A stretch of 64,000 nucleotides of DNA from JBHENC01 sp046262295 (GCA_046262295.1 JBHENC010000014.1:24687-88686); one strand, 5' to 3'. Positions 1 to 9,915 are shown, numbered from the stretch's first letter. The notes: a model not told the origin generated them from the letters alone. Numbers and translations are program-made.

Positions 1-1838
1 ACGACGCGCGCATGAACGCCTTCGGCGACCAACTTTTCGTAGGCTTCGACGCACAAGCCGACTTCCGAGCCTGTTCCCATGATTATTACTTCGGGCAGCC
101 CGCCGCCGTTGCTCTTGCCGGAATCGGCCAGCACATAGCCGCCGCGTTTGACGCCTTCGGCTGAAGCATACTTTGTGCGATCAATCGTCGGGCACGGTTG
201 GCGGCTCAGGATTAAGACAGTTGGTTCATGCTGTAGTTGCATAATGACGCGCCATGCTTCGGCGCATTCGTTGGCGTCGCCGGGACGCAGCACGATAAGG
301 CCGGGAATGGCACGCAAAGATGCGATTTGTTCGATTGGTTGGTGCGTCGGGCCGTCTTCGCCGACGCCTATGGAATCGTGCGTGAAGATATTGATGGTCG
401 GGATTTCCATAATCGAGCTTAGCCGTATGGAAGGCCGCGCGTAGTCCGAGAAGATAAAGAAGCCTGCACCGAAGGGACGCACTTTCGAGAGCGCGAGGCC
501 GTTCAGGATTGCGGCCATTTCATGCTCGCGTATGCCGAAGTGGAAATTGCGCCCGCCGTAGTTGTCGGCGGTAAAATCGCCCGCGCCTTCAAAGGTCAGG
601 CGTGTTTTTGTAGAGGGCGCAAGGTCAGCCGCGCCGCCGATTAGCCAAGGCACGTTCTTCGCAATCGCGTTCAGGATTTTCGCGGAAGAATCGCGTCCGG
701 CGACGCCTTTCGCGTCCGTCTCGAAGGTCGGAATGTCTTTGTCCCAACCGTCGGGCAGTTCGCGCTTTTGCATCTTAGTCAAATGGTCTGCGAGTTCGGG
801 ATTGGCTTTGCTGTAATCGCCGAGCTTAGCGAACCATTCATCGCGCAGTTTTTTGCCGCGCGCCCCGATGCCCTTTTGAAAATGCTCGCGCACTCCTTCG
901 GGTACTAAGAATTTCGCATCTTCCGGCCAGCCGTAGTTGCGCTTGGTGCCCTTGATCTCTTCTTCGCCCAAGGGTTCGCCGTGTGCCGCGTGCGTGTCCT
1001 GTTTGCTGGGCGCGCCCCATGCGATGTGGCTGTCAACGATGATGAGCGTCGGGCGATCCGTAGTTTTTTCGGCGCTATTGAAGGCGCGGCGGAGCATCTC
1101 CAGATCGTTGGCGTCGCCGACGCGCGTGACGTTCCAGCCGTAGCCGATAAAGCGCGTCGCCACGTCTTCGGAAAACGCCCACGAGGTGTTGCCCTCAATC
1201 GTGATTTTGTTGTTGTCGTAAACCCAGCAGAGATTGTTTAGCTTGAGGTGTCCGGCCAAGGACGCGGCTTCATGCGAGATGCCTTCCATCATGCAACCAT
1301 CGCCGCAGACCGCATAGACGCGGTAGTTGAACATCTCGAAGTCGGGACGATTAAAATGTGCGGCCTGCCACTTGGAAGCGATTGCCATGCCGACGCTGGT
1401 AGCAATGCCTTGCCCTAACGGGCCGGTCGTGGTTTCGATGCCGGATGTCCAGCGATATTCGGGGTGCCCCGGGCAACGGCTGTCTAGCTGGCGAAAGTTT
1501 TTGATGTCTTCGAGGCGCACGGAAACGTCGCCCGTCTTTTCATACTTCGAGTTGACGGCCTTGACGCCCGTCAGATGCAGCACGCTATAAAGCAGCATCG
1601 AGGCGTGCCCCATCGAGAGCACGAAGCGGTCGCGGTTCGGCCAGATCGGGTCGTCCGGGTCGAAGCGCATGATTTCGTTCCAGAGCAGGTAAGCGATGGG
1701 AGCCATCGCCATCGGCGTTCCGGGGTGGCCGGAGTTAGCGGCTTGCACGGCGTCCATCGAGAGCGTGCGAATAGTATTAATGGAAAGTTGGTCTAAGTCT
1801 GATTGGGATTGCGTCGCGGCGGGGGTAGTCGCTGGCAT
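1..1838 (-). CDS. tkt: Transketolase, 3' end beyond window
   Basis: Thiamine-diphosphate enzyme of the non-oxidative pentose phosphate pathway that transfers two-carbon ketol units between sugar phosphates in the cytosol. Translating the minus strand from ATG at 1838 gives an open frame to the window edge, so about 612 codons are present and the C-terminus is missing. Family signatures are visible: the N-terminal SGHPGTPMAMAP segment, DRFVLSMGHASML, the central FHFGIREHEMAAILNG stretch of the pyrimidine-binding domain and GVGEDGPTHQPIEQ. GGAG lies about 10 bases before the ATG. Monocistronic as far as visible. Confidence 0.95.
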   Translation of the reverse strand, partial: MPATTPAATQSQSDLDQLSINTIRTLSMDAVQAANSGHPGTPMAMAPIAYLLWNEIMRFDPDDPIWPNRDRFVLSMGHASMLLYSVLHLTGVKAVNSKYEKTGDVSVRLEDIKNFRQLDSRCPGHPEYRWTSGIETTTGPLGQGIATSVGMAIASKWQAAHFNRPDFEMFNYRVYAVCGDGCMMEGISHEAASLAGHLKLNNLCWVYDNNKITIEGNTSWAFSEDVATRFIGYGWNVTRVGDANDLEMLRRAFNSAEKTTDRPTLIIVDSHIAWGAPSKQDTHAAHGEPLGEEEIKGTKRNYGWPEDAKFLVPEGVREHFQKGIGARGKKLRDEWFAKLGDYSKANPELADHLTKMQKRELPDGWDKDIPTFETDAKGVAGRDSSAKILNAIAKNVPWLIGGAADLAPSTKTRLTFEGAGDFTADNYGGRNFHFGIREHEMAAILNGLALSKVRPFGAGFFIFSDYARPSIRLSSIMEIPTINIFTHDSIGVGEDGPTHQPIEQIASLRAIPGLIVLRPGDANECAEAWRVIMQLQHEPTVLILSRQPCPTIDRTKYASAEGVKRGGYVLADSGKSNGGGLPEVIIMGTGSEVGLCVEAYEKLVAEGVHARV

Positions 1839-2288
1839 AATTGTAGGTGCTCCTTTTAGCTGTTTCCGGCGACGCCGCTTGCGCGCTTTCAATCAAGCGT
1901 CAGCAAAGCGATGCCAGCCGTGATGGTAATACTCCGAACAAGGCAGGATGAAAGATCGGGATCGAGCGAAACACGTTACCGGAGATGGCGCTGACAGGCG
2001 CGAACTTCAAATTTCAACGCGAAAACGTCTGAACAAAAGAAACCCGCGAGGTGACTGCAATGAAAGCTTGGATACCGAAGCATTATTTTCGGGCGAATCG
2101 CCTGAAGCATCTCCGGGAAGCGAGTGAGGCCGGATACTATCACAGGAATTTTGACGTGTCTAGAAATTAAATTTCACAGGCAAATGCCCGCAAGTTATGG
2201 CGAGACTGCGGGCATTCGCTTCTCCGGCCTCGGCGAAACTCTTCGGATAGGGCGCGTCGAGCGGGCGGTTCCGCCTGAAATGCGCGGG
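1839..2288. other. Intergenic gap, no gene seen
   Basis: No frame with convincing coding character. It holds the transketolase leader (ribosome site just above 1838) and one hairpin, listed separately, downstream of the sensor kinase. Confidence 0.6.
2183..2216 (-). terminator. Hairpin downstream of sensor kinase
   Basis: A perfect 10-bp stem (AATGCCCGCA with TGCGGGCATT) around a 14-base loop, about 70 bases past the kinase stop codon. There is no clear U-tract, so this may be an mRNA 3' stabiliser rather than a full intrinsic terminator. Confidence 0.4.
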
Positions 2289-4898
2289 CTACGAGCGGCT
2301 TGGTTCCACGTCAAGCATTGTTCGCACGACGCGCCCGAGAGCTTCGACGCTATACGGCTTCTGAATAATCGGCGCATCGGAGGCTTCGATAAACTTGCTC
2401 TGCATCTGCTCTGTGCCGTAGCCGGTCATAAAGATCACGGGGATATCGCTTCTCAACGAACGCATTCGCTCGTAGGCTTCGTAGCCGCCCATGCGCGGCA
2501 TCATCACGTCAAGCAGAACGAGGTCAATCTTCTCGCGTGACGTTTCGTACATCTCAATCGCTTCCGCGCCGTCTTGCGCAAGAATCACGCGGTAACCCAA
2601 CTCTTCTAAAATACTCTGCGCCAATTCTCGCAGGGCTTCTTCATCTTCGGCGACGAGGATCGTCTCCGTTCCGCCGCGCATGGGCGCGAGCGCCGCTTCC
2701 GTTTCCTGATTGGCAACCTTCTTTTCCTCGATGGGAAGATAGATTTTGAAGGTTGTTCCGTGTCCCACCTCGCTGTAAACGTGGATCAGTCCTTCGTGCT
2801 GCTTGATTATTCCGTAGACCATAGAGAGGCCTAAACCCGTTCCCTTGCCGACTTCTTTGGTCGTAAAGAACGGCTCGAAGATGCGCGCCCGCGTTTCCGC
2901 ATCCATTCCTGTGCCGGTGTCGCTCACCATTAGCTGCGCGTATTTACCGGGCTTGCAATCTGGATAGCGTCGGCAAAATTCGGCATCTAAGACAATATTA
3001 TTCGTTTCGATGGCAAGCCGTCCGCCGCGCGGCATGGCATCGCGCGCGTTGACGGCCAGATTCATCACCACCTGCTCAATCTGTCCGGGATCGGCGTAGA
3101 TCGTTGACAAGTTGCCCGCCGCATTAAAGCGTACTTCGATATCTTCGCCGATAATGCGTTGCAGCATCTTCAGGGTTTCGTTGATCGTTTCGTTGAGATT
3201 AAGTCCCTTACGCTCTAATCGTTGGCGACGGCTGAAAGCGAGCAGTTGGCGCGTCAGTGCGGCGGCGCGGTTGGCCGCCTTTTCAATCTCTATCAAACGC
3301 GGCCTCAATGGATCATCCTCCGGCAACTTACGCATTCCGAGTTGCGTATTGCCGAGGATGGCCGTCAGCAGGTTGTTGAAATCATGCGCGACGCCGCCCG
3401 CCAGCGTCCCGATGGACTCCATTTTCTGCGCCTGTAAAAGCTGCTCCTCGCTTTGTAGCAACGATTCTTCAGCGCGTTTCTGAACATCTATATCCGTGTT
3501 CGTGCCGAACCACTTGACGATCTTGCCGTCGGCGTCTCTTCCGGGCGTTGCGCGCGCCAGATGCCAGCGATACGCTCCGTCCGCACTTCTCAAACGAAAC
3601 TCGACCTCGTAATGTTGGCCTGTCTGAAGCGACTGCGTCCAGCGTTCGACGCAGGACGGCGCATCATCCGGGTGGACGACGCTCAGCCAGCCATCGCCGA
3701 CGGCTTCTTTCATGGTGCGCCCGAAGTATTCGAGCGTGCGTGTGTTGACGTAATCCAGATCGCCGTTCGGCTGCGCCGTCCACACTTGATGCAGAATGCC
3801 TTCGCCGAGTAGACGGTAGCGTTGCTCGCTTTCTCTAAGCGCATCTGCCACGCGCTTGCGCTCCGTAATGTCGCGGATGATGCCGCTATAAAACGACTCG
3901 TCACCGGCCTTCCACGCGGAGATTGAAATCTCGACAGGAAATTCGCTGCCGTCTTTTCTCAGCCCTTTAAGCTCAATCGTCGAGCCGATGACGTGCGCTT
4001 CGCCGGTCTGCGCAAAGCGTGCCATCCCGTGTGTATGCGCCGCGCGATAACGCTCCGGCATCAGCATCGTCAGGAATTGTCCGAGCGCCTCGTCTTCGCC
4101 GTAGCCGAAGATAATTTCCGCGCCTTTATTCCACGAAACGATGTGGCCGCCGCTATCCGCCGAGATGATGGCATCGAGCGCAGACTGTGTGACGGAACGA
4201 AATCGCTCCTCGCTGGCGCGCAAAGAAGTCTCTACTCTTTCGCGCTCGCTGATCTGTTCCAGTAGTGAAGCATTAGCCTGTGTAAGCTCGCGGGTTCTCT
4301 CCTTTACTCGTTCTGCCAACTGCTCCCAGACTTTCAACAGCGATTCTTCGGCAACCTTGCGCACGGCAACCTCCCTTTCAAGGTCTTCATTGACCTTTGC
4401 AAGCGTGCCCGCCTGCCGCCGCAATTCAAGCTGCGTCATTACCTGTCTGCCGAGCGCCCGCAAGGCTTCCTGCTGCTCCGCGCTTAACTCGCGCGGCACG
4501 CGGTCAATAACACACAGCGTGCCGAGCGCCTGTCCCTCAGATGTGACGAGCGGCGCACCGGCGTAGAAACGTATGTTAGGAGCGGAAATGACCAGCGGAT
4601 TGTCGGCGAAACGCTTATCCTGCAGCGCATCGGGAACGACGAAGAGATCGGGTTCCTGTATGGCATGAGCGCAAAAGGATATGTCGCGGGAAGTCTGCGA
4701 GGCATCTATGCCAATATTCGACTTGAACCATTGGCGGTCGCTGTCTATAAAGGTGATTTGCGCAATCGGGACTCCGCAAATCTGCGCCGCCAGCCGCGTC
4801 AGATCATCGAAGTCCTGTTCAGGCAGAGTGTCAAGAATGCGATATTCCCGGAGCGATGCGAGCCTTTCGGCTTCGCCGCGAGGCGCTGAAGATTTCAT
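2289..4898 (-). CDS. Hybrid sensor histidine kinase (GAF-PAS-PAS-HisKA-HATPase-REC)
   Basis: A cytoplasmic hybrid sensor kinase of 869 residues without membrane segments. Order of domains: GAF (about 25-165), a coiled-coil linker rich in Glu/Arg (about 165-230), two PAS domains (about 230-350 and 355-475, each followed by a PAC-like ITERKR or VQKRAEE linker), HisKA with the phospho-acceptor motif GGVAHDFNN, an HATPase_c domain with the N box (NLAVNARDAM) and G boxes (DTGTGM, GKGTGLGLS), and a C-terminal receiver (LVLLDVMMPRMGG with the phospho-acceptor Asp). The input signal is unknown; GAF plus PAS suggests a small-molecule or redox cue. No cognate output gene lies next to it, so phosphate would pass to a distant partner. 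Confidence 0.93.
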   Translation of the reverse strand: MKSSAPRGEAERLASLREYRILDTLPEQDFDDLTRLAAQICGVPIAQITFIDSDRQWFKSNIGIDASQTSRDISFCAHAIQEPDLFVVPDALQDKRFADNPLVISAPNIRFYAGAPLVTSEGQALGTLCVIDRVPRELSAEQQEALRALGRQVMTQLELRRQAGTLAKVNEDLEREVAVRKVAEESLLKVWEQLAERVKERTRELTQANASLLEQISERERVETSLRASEERFRSVTQSALDAIISADSGGHIVSWNKGAEIIFGYGEDEALGQFLTMLMPERYRAAHTHGMARFAQTGEAHVIGSTIELKGLRKDGSEFPVEISISAWKAGDESFYSGIIRDITERKRVADALRESEQRYRLLGEGILHQVWTAQPNGDLDYVNTRTLEYFGRTMKEAVGDGWLSVVHPDDAPSCVERWTQSLQTGQHYEVEFRLRSADGAYRWHLARATPGRDADGKIVKWFGTNTDIDVQKRAEESLLQSEEQLLQAQKMESIGTLAGGVAHDFNNLLTAILGNTQLGMRKLPEDDPLRPRLIEIEKAANRAAALTRQLLAFSRRQRLERKGLNLNETINETLKMLQRIIGEDIEVRFNAAGNLSTIYADPGQIEQVVMNLAVNARDAMPRGGRLAIETNNIVLDAEFCRRYPDCKPGKYAQLMVSDTGTGMDAETRARIFEPFFTTKEVGKGTGLGLSMVYGIIKQHEGLIHVYSEVGHGTTFKIYLPIEEKKVANQETEAALAPMRGGTETILVAEDEEALRELAQSILEELGYRVILAQDGAEAIEMYETSREKIDLVLLDVMMPRMGGYEAYERMRSLRSDIPVIFMTGYGTEQMQSKFIEASDAPIIQKPYSVEALGRVVRTMLDVEPSRS

Positions 4899-4991
4899 TT
4901 AAGATTATTTCCCTTGCCGATGCCCGTCACCTTCCAGACATGATGCGCGCTCTGTTGCCGCTCGACGCTGAAGCGCGCGGCAGTTCGGTTT

Positions 4992-5513
4992 TTAAGAGTG
5001 ATACTTAATCAGCGAGCGCACGTCGTAGCCTTCGAGTTTTTTGCGTCCGGGCAGAAATTCCAGTTCGATGACGAAAACGAGTCCGGCGACTTCGCCGCCC
5101 AAACCTTCCACCAGATCAACGACGGCTTTGGCCGTGCCGCCCGTCGCCAACAGATCGTCGGCGATAATGACGCGATGGCCTTGCCCGACAGCGTCGCGGT
5201 GAATCTGCAAAGTGTCCTGCCCGTATTCCAGATCATATGAGAGTGACGCGCATTCGGCTGGCAACTTGCCGGGTTTGCGCACCGGCACAAAGCCCGCGCC
5301 CAAATTGTAAGCAAGGGCGGGCGCAAAGATAAAGCCGCGCGCTTCGATGCCGATCACAGCATCAACCTTCTCGCCTTTGAACTCTTCGGCGAGCGCGTCA
5401 ACCGTCTCGCGCAATCCTTGCGGATGCTTCAAGAGCGTCGTGATGTCGTAAAAATTAATGCCCGCCTTCGGGAAATCGGGCACTTCGCGGATTAGTTGTT
5501 TGAGATTGTCCAT
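4992..5513 (-). CDS. apt: Adenine phosphoribosyltransferase
   Basis: Purine salvage enzyme making AMP from adenine and PRPP in the cytosol. The 173-residue product has the usual length, with the PRPP-binding motif VIIADDLLATGGTA and the IGIEARGFIFAPALA segment of type I phosphoribosyltransferases. The frame stays open 22 codons upstream, but that part translates a short intergenic repeat (5518-5594), so ATG at 5513, matching the family start DNLKQLIREVPDFPK, is chosen. The acylphosphatase gene lies just upstream on the same strand, separated only by the repeat. Confidence 0.95.
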   Translation of the reverse strand: MDNLKQLIREVPDFPKAGINFYDITTLLKHPQGLRETVDALAEEFKGEKVDAVIGIEARGFIFAPALAYNLGAGFVPVRKPGKLPAECASLSYDLEYGQDTLQIHRDAVGQGHRVIIADDLLATGGTAKAVVDLVEGLGGEVAGLVFVIELEFLPGRKKLEGYDVRSLIKYHS

Positions 5514-5517
5514 TGAG

Positions 5518-5594
5518 CAGTTTTCAGTTTTCAGTTTTTGGTTTTTAGTAAAAGCTTTAGCTGATAACTGAAAACTCAAAACTGAAAACTGTTT
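5518..5594. repeat. Short CAGTTTTCAGTTT-type intergenic repeat
   Basis: Tandem degenerate units of the form TCAGTTTTCAGTTT on one side and AACTGAAAACT on the other, giving an inverted arrangement that could fold into a long imperfect hairpin. A related block lies at 49640-49762. Such low-complexity repeats are known in intergenic regions of several bacterial phyla. It can extend neighbouring frames falsely, as it does for apt. Confidence 0.7.
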
Positions 5595-5870
5595 TTACCT
5601 TTCTATGCGAAAAGAAGAATACGTGTTGGATGGATCGAGATTGATTTCTTCGACGCCTGCAACCGAAGCATACGCGGGGCCGGTAACGAGATCGTGTTTG
5701 AAGGCTTCGACGCTCGCCGCATCGCCTTCGGCCAGAGCTTCAACGCGCCCGTCGCGCAAATTGCGCACATAGCCACGCACTTGATGGCGCGCGGCAGCAC
5801 GCTGCGCGAAGAACCTGTAACCGACGCCCTGCACTTCCCCGCTGATTAAAAATTTACGCGCTATCTTCAT
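5595..5870 (-). CDS. acyP: Acylphosphatase
   Basis: A 91-residue acylphosphatase, which hydrolyses acyl phosphates such as carbamoyl or 1,3-bisphosphoglyceryl phosphate. The catalytic signature GEVQGVGYRFFAQRAA contains the phosphate-binding Arg, and the second motif RGYVRNLRDGRVEALAEG carries the catalytic Asn. The ATG at 5870 (KIARKFLISGEVQG) is chosen over a start 16 codons upstream because it gives the standard family length. Followed by apt on the same strand. Confidence 0.93.
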   Translation of the reverse strand: MKIARKFLISGEVQGVGYRFFAQRAAARHQVRGYVRNLRDGRVEALAEGDAASVEAFKHDLVTGPAYASVAGVEEINLDPSNTYSSFRIER

Positions 5871-5980
5871 TTCTGTTTCCGTGACGAACGCCAATGCCAA
5901 TCCTAAAAGAACATCCAATGAAAAATCAATCGCGCATCAAGCGCACAGCACGGCGCGGGCATTCACAGAGCGTGAATAAA

Positions 5981-8791
5981 CTAACGCACGACTGCTGCGC
6001 GCCCGTTGCTCTCAATTAACTCGACGACGGCGACGCCGCCCGGCGCAATGTTAAGCTTAACGACACCCTGTTTGTTTTCAAAATTCACGGGCAATTGCTT
6101 ATCTTCCGTCCACTCGTGCGCTTGCCCAACCGCTTTTCCGCGCAGGTTCAAGCTAACGTCAACGCTCGCGCGACGATCAACTTGCGCGAGTCCCTGCTGC
6201 GGCTTGAACACGCCGTTGTTATTAATCAACGTCACGACCCAGCCGCGCGCGGTTCGATTGACGAGATGCTGCACATCGCCTGCGACGCGCACGGGCGTCG
6301 CATCCGCGAAGAGATGCGCGAGCAGGTGCGCGGCAAAAACCGCTAACCGTTCATCTTCACCTAGCAAGTCGGGCAGCGCGCACAAGATGACGCGACCGCG
6401 CCCGACTTTGTTCACAGTCACCAACGGATCGCCCGTCGGCGTCGTCATTAAAACCTGCGCACTGTTAATCGGCCTGATGCGTTCGTAGCGAAACATTCCG
6501 CCGCGCAAATCAGTGTGCGCTTCATTTGGCAAAAGGCAGCGCGCATCGTCAGCTTCACCCGTCTCACCCGCGAAGCGTGCGCCGAGAAGTTCATCTGGCA
6601 ATCCTTTCGCCTGCGCCGCATTGAGCAACACCGTGCCGCCTTTGCGCACGTAGTCCACGAGCCGCGCCGCCCAACTCTTTGACCATTCAACGCGCCCGCC
6701 GACGACAACCGCGCGATAGTCGTCAATCGCCTCTTTGCGTTCTTCAGATGCGACGAGCACATCGAAGATGTCGCCGAAGATGCCATTCACGAACGCCTGA
6801 CGGTCGCCCGTCGCAAATTCGCCTTCGGTGACCGGCGACGGATAATAGGCTGCGCCGAAGAGTTCGCGTAGGGCGCGGTCGCTGCGATTGACGGGAGAGA
6901 CGCCGAAAGGCAGTTGCGGATAATCCGTCATGTCCCAACCGTGCGCCGGATCGAGCAGGAACGCGATGGGCGTGTAAGGCACACCACGCTCAGGATATTT
7001 TTCCGCAAATTGCACAAACTCGTTTGTGATGCGCCCCAGCGGATTCAGTTGAAAATCATGTGTGCCGGGCGCGGGTTTGAAGAATTGATCGAAGCCCTGT
7101 TCGAGATAGATGGCCGACGCGCCCGCCATGTAATACAGGTAATAGCTTTTGCGATACCACGAGAGCGAAGGCCCCATCGTCGCGCCGTAACGTGAATGAA
7201 AAAAATTATCAGGCCCGGCGAAGTTCTGTTGTTTGGTAAAGGTCGTCGCGGTGTCGCCGAAGTTCGGCGCGTGATAGTAAAGAAAGTCTTTGCCGTACTG
7301 CCTTGCCGCGCCGCGCGTGAAGGCGATACGCATCGCCGTCGAAGGTTGCACCGCGGAAGTCTCTATCCCGATGACATCGCTTCCCCAACGCGCGAGCGCG
7401 TGCGCGAAACTCGTGCTCGATGTTGATTGCGCGACAATCAGTTTGTCCCACATCGCGCCGGTCTCTGTGTGAAACAGCGCGCTCCATTTTCTTTCGAGCG
7501 CGTGCGTGTAGGCCGCGTGTTGCGCTTCGAGCAGTTCGCGGCGGGGCATTTCCGGCGTGAGCCGCATCTCCTTCGCCGCGTCAGCATACACATGGCCGAT
7601 GCTTTCGCCGGAAATCCAGCCTAAGAATTGATCGCGTAGCTCCGTGTTCAGCAGTTTCCATGCGGCCTGCCCTGCCGCCTCTTCCATCTTCGCCGAACCG
7701 TAGTTGGCGAGCACTGCAAAGGGCGCGCGCGTCTCTTTCAGATAGCGACGAAAGGCGCTGCCGTCTTGCAGAAACGCGGGCAGATCGTTGATGTAGATGA
7801 CGGGCGCAATTAACTTCGACGCGAAGATCGGAACGTCACGCGCGCCGCTGTATTTTTTGACGTACTCTTCGATTGGTTCGGCATTGAAAGGATAGAGCGG
7901 ACGCTCTGCTGGCGGCTTATCGTAAAGCTTCCAGAATTCGGGCGTGATGTTCCAGGGCATCAGAAAATCACGTCCGGCAAGCGGCTTACGCTGCCACGTT
8001 AGAGCAACCGGAAAATTTGTACGCTCCGGTGCGCTTTGCTCAACCAGCGGCGCGAGTGTCGTGCCACTCGCCTGCAAGCTGCGCAGGTAACGCAGCGCGG
8101 CGAAATCAGGCTTGCGTCTTCCTTCCGGCACGTATGCGAGATTGTTTGTGAGCAGCACGCAATCAACATGGCGACGCGCCCCGGCGGGCTTCTCTATCTC
8201 AAGCGAGATGCGCGCCTGTCCTTTATCGAGCGTCGCTGTTGCTGCATCCCAGACGAACGCCCAGCCCCAGTACAGACTCGTTTCATCGTGCGCATCGAGC
8301 ACATCTTTCGCGCCGAATTCGTGGCGCAAGACTTCGCGTCCCTGCTGTGTAATGCGGACTGTAAAATTCTCCGGCTTCTCAGCCCAGTCCGCATAGCGCA
8401 CCCAGATTTTATATTGACCGGCGCGCGGCGCTTCCACGTCCTGATAAACGACGGCGCGCGTTTCGTCTGCGCTCGCGGCGATGCTGTTCCATTCGCTTTC
8501 GCCGCCCTGCGACCACTCGGCGGAAACGCCCGGCCCATTGATGCCCCAGCCCGGCGCTTGCGTCCGCGCGCGATTCGCCCACGACGGATTGAGCACGGGT
8601 TCGTGGCGCGCGTCCGTCGAGAGGCCGCGCATATTCTCCGCTTCATACCAGAGATATTCGTAATTAAAGGGCGGAGCGGGATCGGGCGATTGAGCGAAGG
8701 CGTGCGGAAAACAAAAAAAGTTTGCGGCGACCGGCAGCACTATTAAAGAAATAGCAGCAGCGGCGCGCCGCAATAAACTTACGCTTCTCAT
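5981..8791 (-). CDS. Large secreted glycoside-hydrolase-like protein
   Basis: A 936-residue exported protein. It begins with a signal peptide (RRAAAAISLIVLPVAA, cleavage near AFAQS). The N-terminal third (about 40-200) resembles a carbohydrate-binding beta-sandwich (LWYEAENM, VVYQDVEAPRAGQYKIWVRYADW). The centre has the feel of a TIM-barrel glycoside hydrolase, and about residues 650-790 resemble the flavodoxin-like domain of GH42-type beta-galactosidases (VVVGGRVEW then RLVDYVRKGGTVLLNAAQA). I cannot assign a substrate or catalytic residues. ATG at 8791 is chosen; a TTG at 8812 in frame would add seven residues. hemQ ends 27 bases upstream, but a functional link is unlikely. Confidence 0.75.
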   Translation of the reverse strand: MRSVSLLRRAAAAISLIVLPVAANFFCFPHAFAQSPDPAPPFNYEYLWYEAENMRGLSTDARHEPVLNPSWANRARTQAPGWGINGPGVSAEWSQGGESEWNSIAASADETRAVVYQDVEAPRAGQYKIWVRYADWAEKPENFTVRITQQGREVLRHEFGAKDVLDAHDETSLYWGWAFVWDAATATLDKGQARISLEIEKPAGARRHVDCVLLTNNLAYVPEGRRKPDFAALRYLRSLQASGTTLAPLVEQSAPERTNFPVALTWQRKPLAGRDFLMPWNITPEFWKLYDKPPAERPLYPFNAEPIEEYVKKYSGARDVPIFASKLIAPVIYINDLPAFLQDGSAFRRYLKETRAPFAVLANYGSAKMEEAAGQAAWKLLNTELRDQFLGWISGESIGHVYADAAKEMRLTPEMPRRELLEAQHAAYTHALERKWSALFHTETGAMWDKLIVAQSTSSTSFAHALARWGSDVIGIETSAVQPSTAMRIAFTRGAARQYGKDFLYYHAPNFGDTATTFTKQQNFAGPDNFFHSRYGATMGPSLSWYRKSYYLYYMAGASAIYLEQGFDQFFKPAPGTHDFQLNPLGRITNEFVQFAEKYPERGVPYTPIAFLLDPAHGWDMTDYPQLPFGVSPVNRSDRALRELFGAAYYPSPVTEGEFATGDRQAFVNGIFGDIFDVLVASEERKEAIDDYRAVVVGGRVEWSKSWAARLVDYVRKGGTVLLNAAQAKGLPDELLGARFAGETGEADDARCLLPNEAHTDLRGGMFRYERIRPINSAQVLMTTPTGDPLVTVNKVGRGRVILCALPDLLGEDERLAVFAAHLLAHLFADATPVRVAGDVQHLVNRTARGWVVTLINNNGVFKPQQGLAQVDRRASVDVSLNLRGKAVGQAHEWTEDKQLPVNFENKQGVVKLNIAPGGVAVVELIESNGRAAVVR

Positions 8792-8818
8792 TAATACGGA
8801 ACGACCCGGCAACGAATC

Positions 8819-9595
8819 TTATCCAATCGCATCCAGACATTCGGCGAGCGTGCGCTGGCGACAGGTATACATCGGCGTGTCGCGCAAGGTGAACAGGCTC
8901 GCTTTGGTTTCGCGCAATTCCTGCACGAGGTCTAGAAAATCCGCCGGTTCGTCCGTCTCAAACGCGACGACGAACTCCTGATCGTCGAGGCCGAACGAAT
9001 AAGTCGTATGAAGCCGCACCGATTGATATTTCATGCCGATGCGTATGTGCTCGTCCATCATCATCTGCCGCTCGTCGCCGGAGCGCGCGTACCACTCGCG
9101 CGTTTTGATGAACGGATAAATAAACAGATACTTGCCTTTGCCGGGAACGATATGCAAACGGTCTTCGACGTGCTCAGGGTTATCCTTGTCCATGTACATC
9201 GAACGCTTCGTCATCGAAAGAAAAGATTGCGTCGCTTCGAGGTGTCTGCCCAACTGCGTGCGATTAAGCCGCGCGGTCATCTCCTGCATCGGATCAAGCG
9301 CGTAGCCGATGCGCCAGATCATAAAGTCTGCGGTGGTGCGCAAGCCCGTCAGCGAATAGGGATTAATCAGCAAGTCCTGACGAAACTCGTCAATCGCTTC
9401 GACGAACTCGGCCTTCGCGCGCTGCTTCGCGCCGTCGTCGAGCGCGTGCCATTCGGGGCGCGCGCGATAAAAAGTGAAATTAACGAACTGTCGCGGAATA
9501 GTCGGTTTCGGACGCTCCGCCGCCGTGTCGCTGTTAACGGCCAGACGCAACGCGCCGCGATCTGCGTTCGCGCCCGGCTTTTTCTCTGTGCTCAT
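8819..9595 (-). CDS. hemQ: HemQ / chlorite dismutase-like coproheme decarboxylase
   Basis: A 258-residue member of the chlorite dismutase family. In the coproporphyrin-dependent route HemQ decarboxylates coproheme III to heme b in the cytosol. Family signatures are visible: FVNFTFYRARPEW near residue 38, the YPFIKTREWYA segment holding the Tyr used for decarboxylation, the IGMKYQSVRLHTTYSFGLDDQEFVVAFETD block with the proximal His region, and the C-terminal RDTPMYTCR. The first 30 residues are a variable tail. It lacks the Arg-rich signature I would expect of true chlorite dismutases, so HemQ is the better call. No other heme genes are adjacent. Confidence 0.85.
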   Translation of the reverse strand: MSTEKKPGANADRGALRLAVNSDTAAERPKPTIPRQFVNFTFYRARPEWHALDDGAKQRAKAEFVEAIDEFRQDLLINPYSLTGLRTTADFMIWRIGYALDPMQEMTARLNRTQLGRHLEATQSFLSMTKRSMYMDKDNPEHVEDRLHIVPGKGKYLFIYPFIKTREWYARSGDERQMMMDEHIRIGMKYQSVRLHTTYSFGLDDQEFVVAFETDEPADFLDLVQELRETKASLFTLRDTPMYTCRQRTLAECLDAIG

Positions 9596-9915
9596 AGCGT
9601 ATTAAAACCTCTGGATTAAGGATTATCTGTCACGGGTCGCGCAGAGCTTTCTTCGCAGTAAAATCGCGCGCCGTTGAATCATGCTATTTTGCGGCGAACG
9701 CCTGTGGATTGCAACTTGCCCCGTTCTCTTTCGGCAAACCTTCGTCGCATTGAAACAAAATCAACCGCGCCAATCTTGCAAGCGCCTTGAGTTTACACAT
9801 TTGCCGGACGGCGCGGCTCCGCGCTTTCAAAGCACGGCGAGCGTGATTTATAATCGCGCTGCTTTCAATTCAATACTACTCAAGAGAATATGCCAGCGCG
9901 CAGAGATGCCATCGA
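9596..9915. other. Divergent intergenic region
   Basis: Lies between hemQ (minus) and the cytochrome gene (plus), so it must carry both promoters. Only the rightward promoter, listed separately, is clear. No ORF of note. Confidence 0.5.
9826..9854 (+). promoter_or_regulatory. Sigma70-like promoter for cytochrome c gene
   Basis: A perfect -10 box TATAAT (9849-9854) preceded at 17 bases by TTCAAA, a partial -35 match. It is about 62 bases before the ATG of the cytochrome gene. Confidence 0.55.

Noticed and set aside
1..1241. Plus-strand frames in the first 1.2 kb
   Set aside because: All are shadows of transketolase on the minus strand, which is open to the window edge.
5514..5579. 22-codon N-terminal extension of apt
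   Set aside because: It translates the intergenic repeat and is absent from the normal enzyme.
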